A DNA stretch of 64,000 nucleotides from Mycolicibacterium brumae. GTDB taxonomy: Bacteria; Actinomycetota; Actinomycetes; Mycobacteriales; Mycobacteriaceae. Shown one piece after another: positions 1-8,883 of this stretch. Both the position numbers and the translations under genes were made by a program. The notes below the pieces were generated by a model, which did no database searches, was not told the DNA's origin, and saw nothing but the letters and a program-made list of their open reading frames with translations. The stretch lies in NCBI RefSeq assembly GCF_025215495.1, contig NZ_CP104302.1:1798001-1862000 (forward strand), given 5' to 3'. Position 1 is the first letter of the stretch, and each line of letters starts with the position of its first letter.

Positions 1-1
1 G

Positions 2-382
2 ACCGACGGACAGTTCGATGGGAAGCCGGTCGTGCTCAACATCTTCCCGTCCGTCGACACCGGGGTGTGTGCGACGAGCGTGCGCACGTTCAACGAGCGC
101 GTCGCCGGCACCGGTGTGTCGGTGCTGTGCGTGTCGGCGGATCTGCCGTTCGCCCAGGCGCGGTTCTGCGGCGCGGAGGGCATCGAGAATGTCACCTCGG
201 CGTCGACGTTCCGCAGTGACTTCGGGTCCGATTACGGCATCACCATGACCGACGGGCCGCTGGCCGGTCTGCTGGGCCGCGCGGTGGTCGTGGTGGGCGC
301 CGACGGCAATGTGGTCTACACCGAGTTGGTGCCCGAGATCGCCAGCGAGCCGAACTACGACGCAGCGCTCGCCGCTCTGTAG
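2..382 (+). CDS. tpx: Thiol peroxidase Tpx (5' end outside window)
   Basis: An atypical 2-Cys peroxiredoxin that reduces H2O2 and organic hydroperoxides in the cytosol using thioredoxin. The frame is open from base 2, so the N-terminus is cut by the window edge. The peroxidatic cysteine is visible in [10 protein letters not shown] and the resolving cysteine in RFCGAEG, the pair expected for the Tpx subfamily. The C-terminus ([19 protein letters not shown]) closely matches the mycobacterial protein as I remember it. No start can be assigned. Confidence 0.95.
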   Translation, partial: TDGQFDGKPVVLNIFPSVDTGVCATSVRTFNERVAGTGVSVLCVSADLPFAQARFCGAEGIENVTSASTFRSDFGSDYGITMTDGPLAGLLGRAVVVVGADGNVVYTELVPEIASEPNYDAALAAL

Positions 383-573
383 TCCGTTCTGCGGGTAAGG
401 GTCCCGCCTCAGGGTCGCGACCCCGTTGCCGTTGCGTCACGGTCTGAGAACCTCTCGGCCGATGCCCTCGCCGCGATTGGCCTGCTCTGCCGCACCTGTT
501 GTAAAAGTGAATGGTGTGGTCAGTGTGACCACAGATTCACATGGTGCGCTGTGCGGAGAGAAGGTCGATTCAA

Positions 574-1212
574 ATGAAGCGCGCATATGCCCTAGTAGCC
601 GCTGCGATCATGCTGGTGTCCCTGCCCGGGATCGCGTCGGCGGACAGTTACCGATCGCCGGCCAACCAGCAGGCGATCGCTCAGGTGATCCAACGCGGGC
701 TGTCCCAGCGCGGGGTGCCGTTCGTCTACGGCGGAGGCGACATCAACGGGCCGACCAAGGCCCGGGCGCAGACACCGACCGCGCCGGCCGCCGCGGCGCC
801 GGGCGCTCAGGGCGCGCCGCAGCTCGGCCCCGGCCAGACCGACGCCTCGGTGCTGAACCCGGCGCCCGCGCCGACCTTGCAGATCCCGGGGCTGAACCTC
901 GGCAACACCCCCGCCGCGCCGGCGGTCCCCGACGTCGCGGGCTTCGACGCGTCCGGCCTGATGGTCTACTCCTACGCCGGCGCCGGCATCAAGCTGCCGC
1001 GGTCCTCCGGCGATCAGTACAAGGTCGGCCAGAAGGTGTTGCCGTCCCAGGCGCTGCCGGGCGACCTGCTGTTCTACGGGCCCGAAGGCACCCAGAGCGT
1101 CGCGATGTTCCTGGGCAACGCCCAAATGCTGGAGGTGGGCAGTGCGGGCGTCACCGTGTCCCCGGTGCGCACCAACGACATGACGCCGTACCTCGTCCGG
1201 ATCATCGCCTGA
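574..1212 (+). CDS. ripD: RipD-like NlpC/P60 protein, catalytically dead
   Basis: Secreted protein with a signal peptide (about residues 1-24, cut after IASA), a proline/alanine linker, and a C-terminal NlpC/P60 fold. The catalytic Cys of FDCSGL reads FDASGL, and the catalytic His of HVAxxLGN reads SVAMFLGN. Two of three triad residues are therefore missing, as in M. tuberculosis RipD (Rv1566c), which binds peptidoglycan without cleaving it. I chose ATG 574 because a GAGAGAAGG Shine-Dalgarno lies just upstream and the signal peptide starts there; the in-frame ATG at 541 would add 11 unlikely residues. The neighbour is tpx rather than the usual mycobacterial ripD context, so this may be a paralogue. 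Confidence 0.85.
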   Translation: MKRAYALVAAAIMLVSLPGIASADSYRSPANQQAIAQVIQRGLSQRGVPFVYGGGDINGPTKARAQTPTAPAAAAPGAQGAPQLGPGQTDASVLNPAPAPTLQIPGLNLGNTPAAPAVPDVAGFDASGLMVYSYAGAGIKLPRSSGDQYKVGQKVLPSQALPGDLLFYGPEGTQSVAMFLGNAQMLEVGSAGVTVSPVRTNDMTPYLVRIIA

Positions 1213-1262
1213 GCGTTAAGTCCCAACCGAATTCACCACGACGCTGTCGCAGCCGACGGGGG

Positions 1263-2645
1263 TCACAGCCCCTGTAGCTGCGACAGGGTCGCGTGGGCGA
1301 TCATGAAGTAGATGATCAGACCGGTGCCGTCGACGATGGTTGCGATCATCGGCGCCGAGACCAGGGCCGGATCGATCCGGAGCTTCTTGAGCAGCGGTGG
1401 CAGCACCGAGGAGACCAACGCCGACCACAGCACGATCGCCGCGATGGTCAGCGTCACCGTGATGGCGATCTCCATGCCGACACCGAGTGTCCAGGCGCGG
1501 ATCAGCCCGGCCAGCGCCATCGTCACCGCCACCATCGACGCGGTCGACAGTTCCTTGGCCAGCACGGCGGGCACGTCGCGCAATCGCACCTGGCCGAGCG
1601 CCATGGCGCGCACCAGGGTGGTGGTGATCTGGGTGCCGGTGTTGCCGCCGGTGCCGATCAGCAGCGGGATGAAGAACGCCAGCGCGACGACGGCGTCCAT
1701 CTCCTCCTCGAAATGCCGGAGCACCGTGCCGGTGTAGGCCTCGGCCACGAACAACAGCAGCAGCCAGACAATCCGCTTGCGCCACAGCAGAAACGGCGAG
1801 GCGCGCAGGTACGGCACCTCGAGAGGGGCCGAACCGCCCTGGCGTTCGGCGTCCTCGGTGGCCTCCTCCTCGGCGATGTCGGCGGCGTCGTCCTCGGTGA
1901 GGATGCCCAGCAGCCGGCCGTGCGCGTCGAGCACCGGGATCGCCACCAGATCGAAGGCGTCGAGTGTGCGCGCGGCGTCCTCGGCGTCGTCGAGGGCGCG
2001 CACCGAGTGGACTTCGGTGTCCATCAACTCCCGCAGCGGCCGTCCCGGTTCGGCCAGCACCAGGTCCCGGAACCCCACCACGCCAAGAAGCCGGGAACCC
2101 TCGTCGACGATGAAGATGTAGGCACCGGTGCGCGCGTCGGAACGCAGAGCCGCGGCTTCGGCGCGCACTCGGTCGATCGCCTCGGCGGCGGTGGTCGCGA
2201 GCGGAACCGTCAGCGCCTCGGGCACCATGTGCGCCGCGGCGCTGTCCGGCGGCCAGCTCAGCAACCCGGCCAGCCCGGCCGCCCGCTCCGGCGGCAGCGC
2301 GTCCAGGATCTGTTGCCGCGGGCCCTCCTTGAGTTCGCGCAGAATCTCGGCGGCGCGGTCGCTGTCGCTGGCGTCGAGGAAACGGGCCGCGGTCGCGGGA
2401 TCGGCCACGCGCAGCAGCCGGGCGGCGAGCTCCTCGTCAACCGACTCCAGGATGTCGATCGCGTCCTCGTCGGAGGCGGTCGCAGCGAGCTCGGCGAGTT
2501 GCTCGCGGGACAATCGCGCCATCTCGTGGGAGCGGTCGGCGGGCAGCGGAGTGCGACGCAACCAGTCGGTCACGGCGGCTGGGTCGGCGGTCGCGACGAC
2601 GTCGTCCAGATCCGCGGGGTGAAGGTGGCTCTGCGGGTTCCCCAT
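1263..2645 (-). CDS. mgtE: Magnesium transporter MgtE
   Basis: Mg2+ channel/transporter of the inner membrane. Domains in order are an N-terminal superhelical MgtE_N domain (about residues 20-135, acidic), two CBS domains (about 140-260) and five membrane helices (about 285-455). The selectivity-filter signature appears as IGTGGNTGTQ. Its 460 residues are normal for the family. I chose ATG 2645 because the frame upstream has no domain content. It diverges from the secreted-protein gene at 2834; I saw no clear Mg2+ riboswitch in the 188-bp gap. Confidence 0.93.
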   Translation of the reverse strand: MGNPQSHLHPADLDDVVATADPAAVTDWLRRTPLPADRSHEMARLSREQLAELAATASDEDAIDILESVDEELAARLLRVADPATAARFLDASDSDRAAEILRELKEGPRQQILDALPPERAAGLAGLLSWPPDSAAAHMVPEALTVPLATTAAEAIDRVRAEAAALRSDARTGAYIFIVDEGSRLLGVVGFRDLVLAEPGRPLRELMDTEVHSVRALDDAEDAARTLDAFDLVAIPVLDAHGRLLGILTEDDAADIAEEEATEDAERQGGSAPLEVPYLRASPFLLWRKRIVWLLLLFVAEAYTGTVLRHFEEEMDAVVALAFFIPLLIGTGGNTGTQITTTLVRAMALGQVRLRDVPAVLAKELSTASMVAVTMALAGLIRAWTLGVGMEIAITVTLTIAAIVLWSALVSSVLPPLLKKLRIDPALVSAPMIATIVDGTGLIIYFMIAHATLSQLQGL

Positions 2646-2833
2646 GCTCGTCCTCGTGGTTGCGGTGGCGGCGGGCCCGACGAGCATAAGTCGACGCGCC
2701 CGAGCCTGACGGTCGGCGCCGAGGTGGGCGCCGCTTGTTGGGCGGGGGTTCAGACGCCGTTCAACCAGGGCGAAGCCGCGCGCGCCGGCCCCGGGCGTAC
2801 TAGCCTTGCCCGGAGTACGGAAGGCTGAGGGCA

Positions 2834-3361
2834 ATGACATTTCCAGCACACGCGCGCGGGGTGAAGATCGCGGTGGCCGGCGCGCTGATGGCCGGCGCCG
2901 CGCTGGCCGCCGCCGGATCGGCCGCCGCCGACAACGAGCCGGCCCCGCCCGGGCCGCCGCCCGCCGAGCAGCCCGCGCCCGGCCCGATCATGCCGCAGCA
3001 GGTGCCCGAGATCCCCAACGCCGCCTACGGCGCCGACCGCAACGGCGTCGGGTTCTTCGGCACCATCCGGGATCTGTGGCACCAGGCGCAGGACCCCTAC
3101 GGGATGACCAACCCGGAGCAGGCGCAGGTCGTCGGCGCCGCGCCGCCCGCGGGCGCCGGCCCGGCCCCGCAACTGCCGCCCGGGTACCTGTCGACCAACG
3201 CCCCCGGTTCGGAAGCGCCGGCGAAGGCGCCCGACGAGACCGTCACCGGTCCCGCGCTGCCCGAGGGGTACTACTCCCTCGACGGGCCGCCGCCGCCGGA
3301 CTACGAGTTCGTTCCCGGCGGGGTGCCGGTTCAGCCGCCCGCCGAGACCCCGGCGCAGTAG
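2834..3361 (+). CDS. Secreted proline-rich protein
   Basis: A 175-residue protein with a signal peptide (about residues 1-32, hydrophobic AGALMAGAALAAA then cut near SAAADN). The mature part is rich in proline and alanine, with a more ordered centre (YGADRNGVGFFGTIRDLWHQ) and acidic PDETVTG and PPPPDYEF segments. No enzymatic motif is visible. It resembles the small exported Pro-rich proteins common in mycobacteria. Function unknown. Confidence 0.8.
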   Translation: MTFPAHARGVKIAVAGALMAGAALAAAGSAAADNEPAPPGPPPAEQPAPGPIMPQQVPEIPNAAYGADRNGVGFFGTIRDLWHQAQDPYGMTNPEQAQVVGAAPPAGAGPAPQLPPGYLSTNAPGSEAPAKAPDETVTGPALPEGYYSLDGPPPPDYEFVPGGVPVQPPAETPAQ

Positions 3362-3371
3362 CCGGGCGCCC

Positions 3372-4370
3372 TCACCGGTCCAGCACCAGCAGCCCGTCGC
3401 GCTTGATGCTGGACAGCACCAGTCGCCCGCCGCGCTCGGCCACCCCGGTGACCATGTGGAAGTCGTCGCGCGGTTCCTGAAGGTCCGCCAGCAGTTCGCC
3501 GTTCTCGCCGAAGGCCATCACCCAGGTGGTGCGCACGCCCTCGGGTTTGAACCGGTCCGGTAGCGCCCACAGCGCCTGGCGGATCCACGTCGGACGTGGC
3601 GCCAGGGATTCCAGCAGCTTGTCCCGGAGATTGCAGATCGCCACCCAGAACCGGCCGTCGGCAGACCGGGACACATTGTCCGGGTAGCCGGGCAGGTTGT
3701 CGGCCAGCACGGTCACCTCGCCGGAGGCGAGGTCATAGCGCTTGAGCGTCGGGCCCATGGTTTCGGCGAAGATCACGGCGGACTCGTCGCCGGTCAGGGT
3801 GACGCCGTTGGCGAAGTCCAGCCCGTCCAACAGCACGTGCACCGAACCGTCGGGATCGCGGCGCATCAGCCGGCCGGTCGCGCGCTGTTCGAGCACCGCG
3901 CCCAGATAGTGCTCGAAGGTGAACCGGCTGGTGGACTCGGTGAACCAGATGGTTCCGTCGGATCCCGCGGTGGCGTTCGAGCAGAACACCAGCGGCTTGC
4001 CCTGGACTGTGCGGACCAACTCTTCGATTTCCCCTGTCACGCAATCCATTCGGAGCAACCCGCGGTGGGCGTCGCAGATGATCAGTCGTCCGTCGGGCAG
4101 CATTTCCAGACCGAGCGGACGGCCGCCGGTGTTGCCGAGGACAGAAGTCTTCGACGTGTCGAGGTCGACGGCGACGATGGCGCCGGTCTCCAGCCCGGTG
4201 ATCGCTCGGCCGGCATCGTCGAACACGACGTCCTCGGGGCCGTGCCCGGGCACTGGGATCAGCCGCGCTTGCGGGAACGCTGTTCGGCTGCGCTGATCGT
4301 CGGCTCGCTTCGGGCGCGGCGGAAAGTCGGTGCGGCGGACTGCCTTCAGCGACGGTTTAGGTGCGGGCAT
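3372..4370 (-). CDS. SMP-30/strictosidine synthase-like beta-propeller protein
   Basis: A six-bladed beta-propeller of the SMP-30/gluconolactonase/strictosidine-synthase superfamily (332 residues). Recurring blade signatures are visible: GPEDVVFDDAGR, GRPLGLEMLPDGRL, TAGSDGTIWFTEST, FANGVTLTGDES and YPDNVSRSADGRFWVA. Members hydrolyse lactones or esters with a bound divalent cation; the substrate here cannot be inferred. There is no signal peptide (basic, proline-rich N-terminus). It converges on the upstream secreted-protein gene, leaving only 10 bp between the stops. Confidence 0.82.
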   Translation of the reverse strand: MPAPKPSLKAVRRTDFPPRPKRADDQRSRTAFPQARLIPVPGHGPEDVVFDDAGRAITGLETGAIVAVDLDTSKTSVLGNTGGRPLGLEMLPDGRLIICDAHRGLLRMDCVTGEIEELVRTVQGKPLVFCSNATAGSDGTIWFTESTSRFTFEHYLGAVLEQRATGRLMRRDPDGSVHVLLDGLDFANGVTLTGDESAVIFAETMGPTLKRYDLASGEVTVLADNLPGYPDNVSRSADGRFWVAICNLRDKLLESLAPRPTWIRQALWALPDRFKPEGVRTTWVMAFGENGELLADLQEPRDDFHMVTGVAERGGRLVLSSIKRDGLLVLDR

Positions 4371-4457
4371 CGGTGGATCGTCGCATGATTAACTGACGAC
4401 CCGCATGGGTAAGCTCAGTAAAGCCATAGAAGCAAAACTGAAGTCGGAGGCACGCTG

Positions 4458-4697
4458 ATGACGAAGAAGATGATGCTCAAGAAGATGGCTTCGGCCGCCG
4501 CGATCGCGACCCTGCCGATGGCCGCGGTGATGGGCGTGAGCCCAGTGGCCAACGCAGTGCCGAACTGCGGCAACGGGATCTGGGATCCGAACCAGGGGAT
4601 CTGCGTCCCGAACTCGAACTTCACCAACCCGCAGAACTGCGGACCGAATCATTGGTGGAATCCGTGGACGGGCACCTGCGAGATCATCGTTCGCTGA
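4458..4697 (+). CDS. Small secreted cysteine-containing protein
   Basis: A 79-residue protein with a clear signal peptide (about residues 1-33, ending VANAVP), so the mature part is only about 46 residues. It contains four Cys and several Trp/Pro ([32 protein letters not shown]). The spacing suggests two disulfides formed outside the membrane. A GGAGG Shine-Dalgarno lies 8 nt before ATG 4458. Its last 49 nt overlap the 3' end of the convergent MerR gene. No function recognised. Confidence 0.8.
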   Translation: MTKKMMLKKMASAAAIATLPMAAVMGVSPVANAVPNCGNGIWDPNQGICVPNSNFTNPQNCGPNHWWNPWTGTCEIIVR

Positions 4698-4978
4698 TAA
4701 CGCGCGTGTAGCGCGGCGTTGGCGTCCTCCAGGTCGAGGATGCGCACGATCCCGGCGATGTTGACCCCCTCGCCAACGAGGGCGACGATCCGTTCGATAC
4801 GGGCCAGATCCTCGGCGCTGTAACGACGGGTTCCGCCGTCGGTGCGCGCGGGGGCCAGCAGGCCGTGGCGTTCCCACAAGCGCAGCGACTGAGTCGCGGC
4901 GCCGGAAAGCTCGGCTGCCACCGAGATGCCGTAGACGCCTTGATCAGACCGTGGGGAGGGGCGTTCTCCGGTGTCCAT
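4649..4978 (-). CDS. MerR-family regulator (heat-shock type)
   Basis: A 109-residue regulator with an N-terminal MerR winged helix: [27 protein letters not shown] is the helix-turn-helix and [19 protein letters not shown] the wing. A short helical dimerisation tail follows, with no metal-binding Cys. The length and the WERHGLL/GGTRRYS motifs resemble HspR-type or stress MerR proteins. It diverges from the Hsp20 gene, with a perfect inverted repeat between them, so it probably controls that gene and itself. Its 3' end overlaps the secreted-protein gene by 49 bp. Confidence 0.85.
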   Translation of the reverse strand: MDTGERPSPRSDQGVYGISVAAELSGAATQSLRLWERHGLLAPARTDGGTRRYSAEDLARIERIVALVGEGVNIAGIVRILDLEDANAALHARYQRTMISQVPVHGFHQ

Positions 4979-5030
4979 AGTGCGTCCTCGATCCGCTCTT
5001 GCGTCGCCACTGCGGCAGTGCTATATAAAA

Positions 5031-5052
5031 ATCTATGACAGTTGGCATAGAT
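5031..5052. promoter_or_regulatory. Inverted-repeat operator between merR and hsp20
   Basis: Perfect inverted repeat ATCTATG-N8-CATAGAT in the MerR/Hsp20 intergenic region, overlapping an AT-rich stretch that could be a promoter core. A further imperfect copy, GCTGGCATAGGT, follows at about 5062-5073 and resembles the right arm GTTGGCATAGAT. This is the expected place for MerR dimer binding; the assignment is inferred from position and symmetry. Confidence 0.6.
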
Positions 5053-5120
5053 ACTCAATGTCGGCTGGCATAGGTAATCAACTGACACTGCACAGGAAGG
5101 ATATGTGGGAGGTGGCCACC

Positions 5121-5570
5121 ATGTTGATGCGCACGGATCCCTTCCGGGACTTCGAGCGATTCACACAACAGGTGCTGGGGACGGCTGCGCGCCCGGCGGC
5201 GATGCCGATGGACGCGTGGCGCGAAGGCCAGGAGTTCATCGTCGAGTTCGACCTGCCGGGCATCGCGACGGACTCACTCGATCTGGACATCGAGCACAAC
5301 GTGATCACCGTCCGCGCCGAGCGCCCGGGCGTGAACCCCCACCGCGAGATGCTCGCCAGTGAACGGCCGCGCGGCGTCTTCTCCCGCCAGTTGGTGCTGG
5401 GGGACAACCTGGACACCGAGCGGGTGCGAGCCGAGTACGCCGACGGCGTGCTGACTCTCCGAATTCCGGTGGCGGAGCGGGCGAAGCCGCGCAAGATCGC
5501 CATCGATCGCCCTGATCAGCCGAAGGTGATCGACGCGGATTCGCTCGCCGGCGAGCCTGTCAGCACCTAG
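5121..5570 (+). CDS. hsp18: Hsp20/alpha-crystallin chaperone (18-kDa antigen type)
   Basis: Small heat-shock protein of 149 residues that holds unfolding proteins in the cytosol. The start [14 protein letters not shown] and the motif [20 protein letters not shown] match the mycobacterial 18-kDa antigen as remembered. The alpha-crystallin domain runs from about residue 30 to 125, with the conserved GVLTLRIPV near its end and a C-terminal extension. ATG 5121 is preceded by GGGAGGTGG, and upstream in-frame starts add residues foreign to the family. The divergent MerR gene and the inverted repeat indicate stress-regulated expression. Confidence 0.93.
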   Translation: MLMRTDPFRDFERFTQQVLGTAARPAAMPMDAWREGQEFIVEFDLPGIATDSLDLDIEHNVITVRAERPGVNPHREMLASERPRGVFSRQLVLGDNLDTERVRAEYADGVLTLRIPVAERAKPRKIAIDRPDQPKVIDADSLAGEPVST

Positions 5571-5633
5571 GCCTTGATAACGAGTGAGAGGAGGACCGGA
5601 TCGGAAAGCGCTACGAAATCAATCAGGAACCAA

Positions 5634-5663
5634 CCGCTCGGGACTCTCCGGAGTCCCGAGCGG
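5634..5663. terminator. Strong hairpin terminator, hsp20 / FKBP genes
   Basis: A perfect 13-bp stem with a TCCG loop (CCGCTCGGGACTC pairing with GAGTCCCGAGCGG) followed by ATTCGTT. It lies between the convergent Hsp20 and FKBP genes and can serve both directions. The T-tract is weak, as usual in mycobacteria. Confidence 0.75.
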
Positions 5664-5683
5664 ATTCGTTAGCGCGAATCACG

Positions 5684-6289
5684 TCAGCCGGTGATATCCA
5701 GGATCTTGATCGCGAAGACCAGTGAGTCGCCGGGCTCGATGCCGGCGGCGGGCATGCCCTGCGGGTAGCCGTCAGCCGGCGTCATCGCGACCGCCACCGT
5801 CGAGCCGACGGTCTGCCCGGCGATGGCCTTCTGGAAGCCCGGCACCACACCGTCGAGCGGGAATTCGGCCGGCTCGCCACGCTTGTAGGCGCTGTCGAAT
5901 TCCGACCCGTCGCGGCCATTGACGCCGAGGTAGCAGACCGACACCATCGCGGTGTCCGGGACCACCGGGCCGTCGCCGGCGTGCAGCGTCTTCACCTGGG
6001 TCTCGGTCACGCTGAAGGGCGTCTGCACCGCTACGCTGGGGGCGGCGGTGTCGGTCGAACCAATCACCGCGACGCTGCCGGTGGCGCCATCCAGGGTCCA
6101 CTCCGGCGTGCCCGTGTCGGTCGGCGCCGCCATCGGGCAGCCCTCGGCCGACGCGGTTTCCGTCGACACCGGGGTGACGGACGCGGAGTTGTCCGAGCCG
6201 GAGCTACAGGCGCCCAGCGTCAGGACGAGGGCGGCGCCGGCCGCGAGAACCAGGGGAGCGCTAACGCGAGAGGAAGTCACCCGGGCCAC
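5684..6289 (-). CDS. FKBP-type peptidyl-prolyl isomerase lipoprotein
   Basis: A 201-residue secreted lipoprotein with a signal peptide ending in lipobox LTLGAC, which anchors it outside the membrane. The C-terminal half (about 105-201) is an FKBP domain: VSVCYLGVNGRDGSEFDSAY, FPLDGVVPGFQKAIAG, and the terminal IEPGDSLVFAIKILDI. It should catalyse prolyl cis-trans isomerisation of exported proteins. The start is GTG 6289. It lies 6 bp downstream of the methyltransferase gene on the same strand, so the two are probably co-transcribed. Confidence 0.88.
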   Translation of the reverse strand: MARVTSSRVSAPLVLAAGAALVLTLGACSSGSDNSASVTPVSTETASAEGCPMAAPTDTGTPEWTLDGATGSVAVIGSTDTAAPSVAVQTPFSVTETQVKTLHAGDGPVVPDTAMVSVCYLGVNGRDGSEFDSAYKRGEPAEFPLDGVVPGFQKAIAGQTVGSTVAVAMTPADGYPQGMPAAGIEPGDSLVFAIKILDITG

Positions 6290-6295
6290 GCTACC

Positions 6296-6916
6296 TCAGC
6301 GGCGTCGGCCCGCGGCGGCGCGCAGCACCGCGACCAGGAACTCCGAGTCAGGCGCGAACGGTCGCACGTCCCAGGTGGACAGCTTCAGTTCCGGGGTCAG
6401 GCCGGCCTCGGAGACGTCGGCGAAGAAATCGCCGAACTCGTAATCGCGGCCGGCCCCGAACCCGATCACCGCCCGCCCCTCGGGCGCTAGATGCGCGCGC
6501 AGCCGGGACAGCACCGCCACCCGGGTGCTGGGCGCGACGAACGTCATCACGTTGCCGGCCGACACGATCAGGTCGAACGGCTCCGGGATCCCGCGCGCGG
6601 GCAGATCCAGTTCGGCGAGATCGCCGACCAACCAGCGGGGTCCGGGGTGGTCCACCTCGGCCGCCTCGATCAGCACCGGGTCGACGTCCACGCCGACGAC
6701 GTCGTGACCGGCTGCGGCCAGGTAGCCGCCGACGCGCCCGGGGCCGCAGCCGGCGTCCAGAATCCGGGAGCCGCGGGCGGCCATCGCGTCGATCAGGCGG
6801 GCCTCGCCGACCAGATCCTGTCCGTCGCGGGCCAGGGCGCGGAAACGCTCCACGTACCAGCTCGAGTGTCCGGGATCCTCAGCGACCTTCCGCATCCACA
6901 AGCTCTGCTCGACCAT
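6296..6916 (-). CDS. SAM-dependent class I methyltransferase
   Basis: A 206-residue Rossmann-fold methyltransferase. Motif I is ILDAGCGPGRVGGYLA, followed by the acidic VVGVDVDP that binds the SAM ribose. The C-terminal part has LRAHLAPEGRAVIGFG. The substrate is unknown. ATG 6916 gives the usual N-terminus (MVEQSLWMRKVAEDPGHSSW); an upstream in-frame start would add Arg-rich sequence running into the zwf 3' end. It is probably co-transcribed with the FKBP gene downstream. Confidence 0.85.
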   Translation of the reverse strand: MVEQSLWMRKVAEDPGHSSWYVERFRALARDGQDLVGEARLIDAMAARGSRILDAGCGPGRVGGYLAAAGHDVVGVDVDPVLIEAAEVDHPGPRWLVGDLAELDLPARGIPEPFDLIVSAGNVMTFVAPSTRVAVLSRLRAHLAPEGRAVIGFGAGRDYEFGDFFADVSEAGLTPELKLSTWDVRPFAPDSEFLVAVLRAAAGRRR

Positions 6917-6944
6917 CAGCCCATTGTCGCAGGCGCCCCGAACG

Positions 6945-8345
6945 CTATGCGCCGCGCGAGGACCGCTCGAACGGCAGCCGCCACGCATGCGGCGCGACCA
7001 ATTGGTGAATGGCGTTGGGACCCCAGGTGCCGGGCGCGTACATCTTCACCGGCGGCGGATTGTCCAGCAGCGGCATCGACCGGTCCCACAGCGACTCGAT
7101 GCCGTCGGCCGTGGTGAACAGAGTGTGGTCGCCGCGCATCGCGTCGAGGATCAACCGTTCGTAGGCCTCCAGCACCTCGTCGGCGTGGTCGGTCTCACGC
7201 ACCGAGAACTGCATGGACAGCTTCTGCAGGCGCATGCCAGGCCCGGGACGCTTGCCGTAGAACGACAGCGACACCTTCGTCTCGTCGGCCAGGTCGAAGG
7301 TCAGGTGATCGGGGCCCTCGCCGCCGATCCCCGAGCCGGCCGGGAACATCGACTTCGGGGTTTCCTTGAACGCGATGGAGATGATCCGCATGCCCTCGGC
7401 CATCCGCTTGCCGGTGCGCAGATAGAACGGGACACCGGCCCAGCGCCAGTTGTCGATGCGGGCGCGCATGGCGATGAATGTCTCGGTGTCGGATTCGGGG
7501 TGCACACCGGGCTCTTGGCGGTACCCGCTGTACTGGCCGCGCACCACATCCGAGGGCAGGATCGGCTCCAGGGAGCGGAAGACCTTGTTCTTCTCCTCGG
7601 AGATGGGGCCCGACTCCAGCGCGGTGGGCGGTTCCATCGCGACAAACGCCATCACCTGGAGCAGGTGGGTGACCACCATGTCGCGGTAGGCGCCGGTCGG
7701 CTCGTAGAACGCCGCGCGCTCGTCGAGTCCGAGCGACTCCGGAACATCGATCTGGATGTGATCGATGAAGTTGCGGCTCCAGATCGGTTCGAACAGGCCA
7801 TTCGCGAACCGGAACGCGAGAATGTTCTGCGCCGCCTCCTTGCCGAGGAAGTGGTCGATCCGGAAGATCTGATTCTCATGGAAGGTCCGGTGGATGTCGG
7901 CGTTGAGCGCGACCGCGCTTTCCAGGTCCTGGCCGAACGGCTTCTCCATGATGACGCCCGCGTGCTTGACCAGTTGCGACTCCCGCAGCGTCTCGATACA
8001 GGCGGTCGCCGCGCGCGGCGGCACGCTCAGATAGTGCAGCCGCCGGGCACCGGGGCCGAGGTCGGCCTCGGCGGCGGCGACCTTGTCCGCCAACGCTTTC
8101 GGGCCCGCCGTCTGCGGAACATAGGACAGCATCGGCGCGAACACCGCCCACTGCTCGTCGGTCAGCTTCCGCGCGCCGACGGCCTCGATGGACGTGCGCA
8201 CGAACTCCCGGAACTCGTCGTCGGACATGTAGTCGAGCGAGGTGCCGACCACGCGCAGACCGGCGACCAGCCCTGAGACGGCCAGGAATCCCAGTCCGCA
8301 GAGCAGCTTCCGGCGGGACAGGTCTCCGGTCGCGCCGAACAGCAC
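6945..8345 (-). CDS. zwf: Glucose-6-phosphate dehydrogenase
   Basis: First enzyme of the oxidative pentose phosphate pathway, giving 6-phosphogluconolactone and NADPH. The nucleotide-binding LFGATGDLSRRKLL, substrate motif FRIDHFLGKEAAQNI (general-base His) and IDNWRWAGVPFYLRTGKRM are all present. The earliest recognisable start in this frame is GTG 8345. The family normally has 10-20 more residues, and the frame upstream does encode the expected HVV just before it, but no ATG/GTG occurs there. The true start may therefore be a non-standard codon, or an upstream indel has removed it. Confidence 0.93.
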   Translation of the reverse strand: MLFGATGDLSRRKLLCGLGFLAVSGLVAGLRVVGTSLDYMSDDEFREFVRTSIEAVGARKLTDEQWAVFAPMLSYVPQTAGPKALADKVAAAEADLGPGARRLHYLSVPPRAATACIETLRESQLVKHAGVIMEKPFGQDLESAVALNADIHRTFHENQIFRIDHFLGKEAAQNILAFRFANGLFEPIWSRNFIDHIQIDVPESLGLDERAAFYEPTGAYRDMVVTHLLQVMAFVAMEPPTALESGPISEEKNKVFRSLEPILPSDVVRGQYSGYRQEPGVHPESDTETFIAMRARIDNWRWAGVPFYLRTGKRMAEGMRIISIAFKETPKSMFPAGSGIGGEGPDHLTFDLADETKVSLSFYGKRPGPGMRLQKLSMQFSVRETDHADEVLEAYERLILDAMRGDHTLFTTADGIESLWDRSMPLLDNPPPVKMYAPGTWGPNAIHQLVAPHAWRLPFERSSRGA

Positions 8346-8517
8346 GACGACGTGCGGCCCGGCCTCCGGACCGTCCTTGCGTGAACGGGCGGTGGGACTC
8401 GGGTAGGCGATGGTCTGTGCGGCGCGGTCACCGGCGGCGAGGGGACTCTTTTTCGACCTTGGACAATGATCGTGACTGCGCGCCGATCGCGCAGGATAAG
8501 CCCAAAGTTGACTGGCG

Positions 8518-8844
8518 TCAGAACCGGGCGCAGCACGGGCTCTGGGCCCGGATGAACGCGCGCCGACCGGCGTCGGTGACCGCGACGTAGTCGATATCGC
8601 CTGCGTTGTCGTGGCGAGTCTCGATCAATTCCCGCTCGGCGAGGTCGGCGAAGGTGGTGAGCAGGTCGGTCACGTCACGGCCCAGCGCGCGGGCGCATTG
8701 CGCGGAACCGATGTGCCCGGGCGCCGCGAATAGGTAGGCGACGACGGCGAACTCGGGCGGCGACAGCGACTCGGCCGGGGCGACGACGCCGACGACGGCG
8801 TGATCGCCGTCGGCCCGGGTGCGTCCCCATCGCCAGAACCCCAT
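8518..8844 (-). CDS. Small winged-helix (MarR-like) protein
   Basis: A 108-residue protein with a predicted winged helix: LSPPEFAVVAYLFAAPGHIG (helices 1-2), SAQCARALGRDVTDLLTTFADLAERELIE (recognition region), then a short wing and VTDAGRRAF, a MarR-type ending. A Trp/Arg N-terminal segment (MGFWRWGR) precedes it. ATG 8844 is preferred over the longer alternative at 8880. Probably a small transcriptional regulator; target unknown. Confidence 0.6.
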   Translation of the reverse strand: MGFWRWGRTRADGDHAVVGVVAPAESLSPPEFAVVAYLFAAPGHIGSAQCARALGRDVTDLLTTFADLAERELIETRHDNAGDIDYVAVTDAGRRAFIRAQSPCCARF

Positions 8845-8883
8845 ACCTCGACTAGTACACCGCCGGCGGGGTTCGGGCAACCA

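Noticed and set aside
1293..2828. 511-codon plus-strand open frame over mgtE
   Set aside because: It is antisense to a clear MgtE gene and is rich in Arg/Gly/Gln/His, typical of shadow frames in high-GC DNA.
2646..2833. M-box magnesium riboswitch before mgtE
   Set aside because: I could not find the conserved paired core or loop motifs in the 188-bp leader; only ordinary GC-rich sequence.
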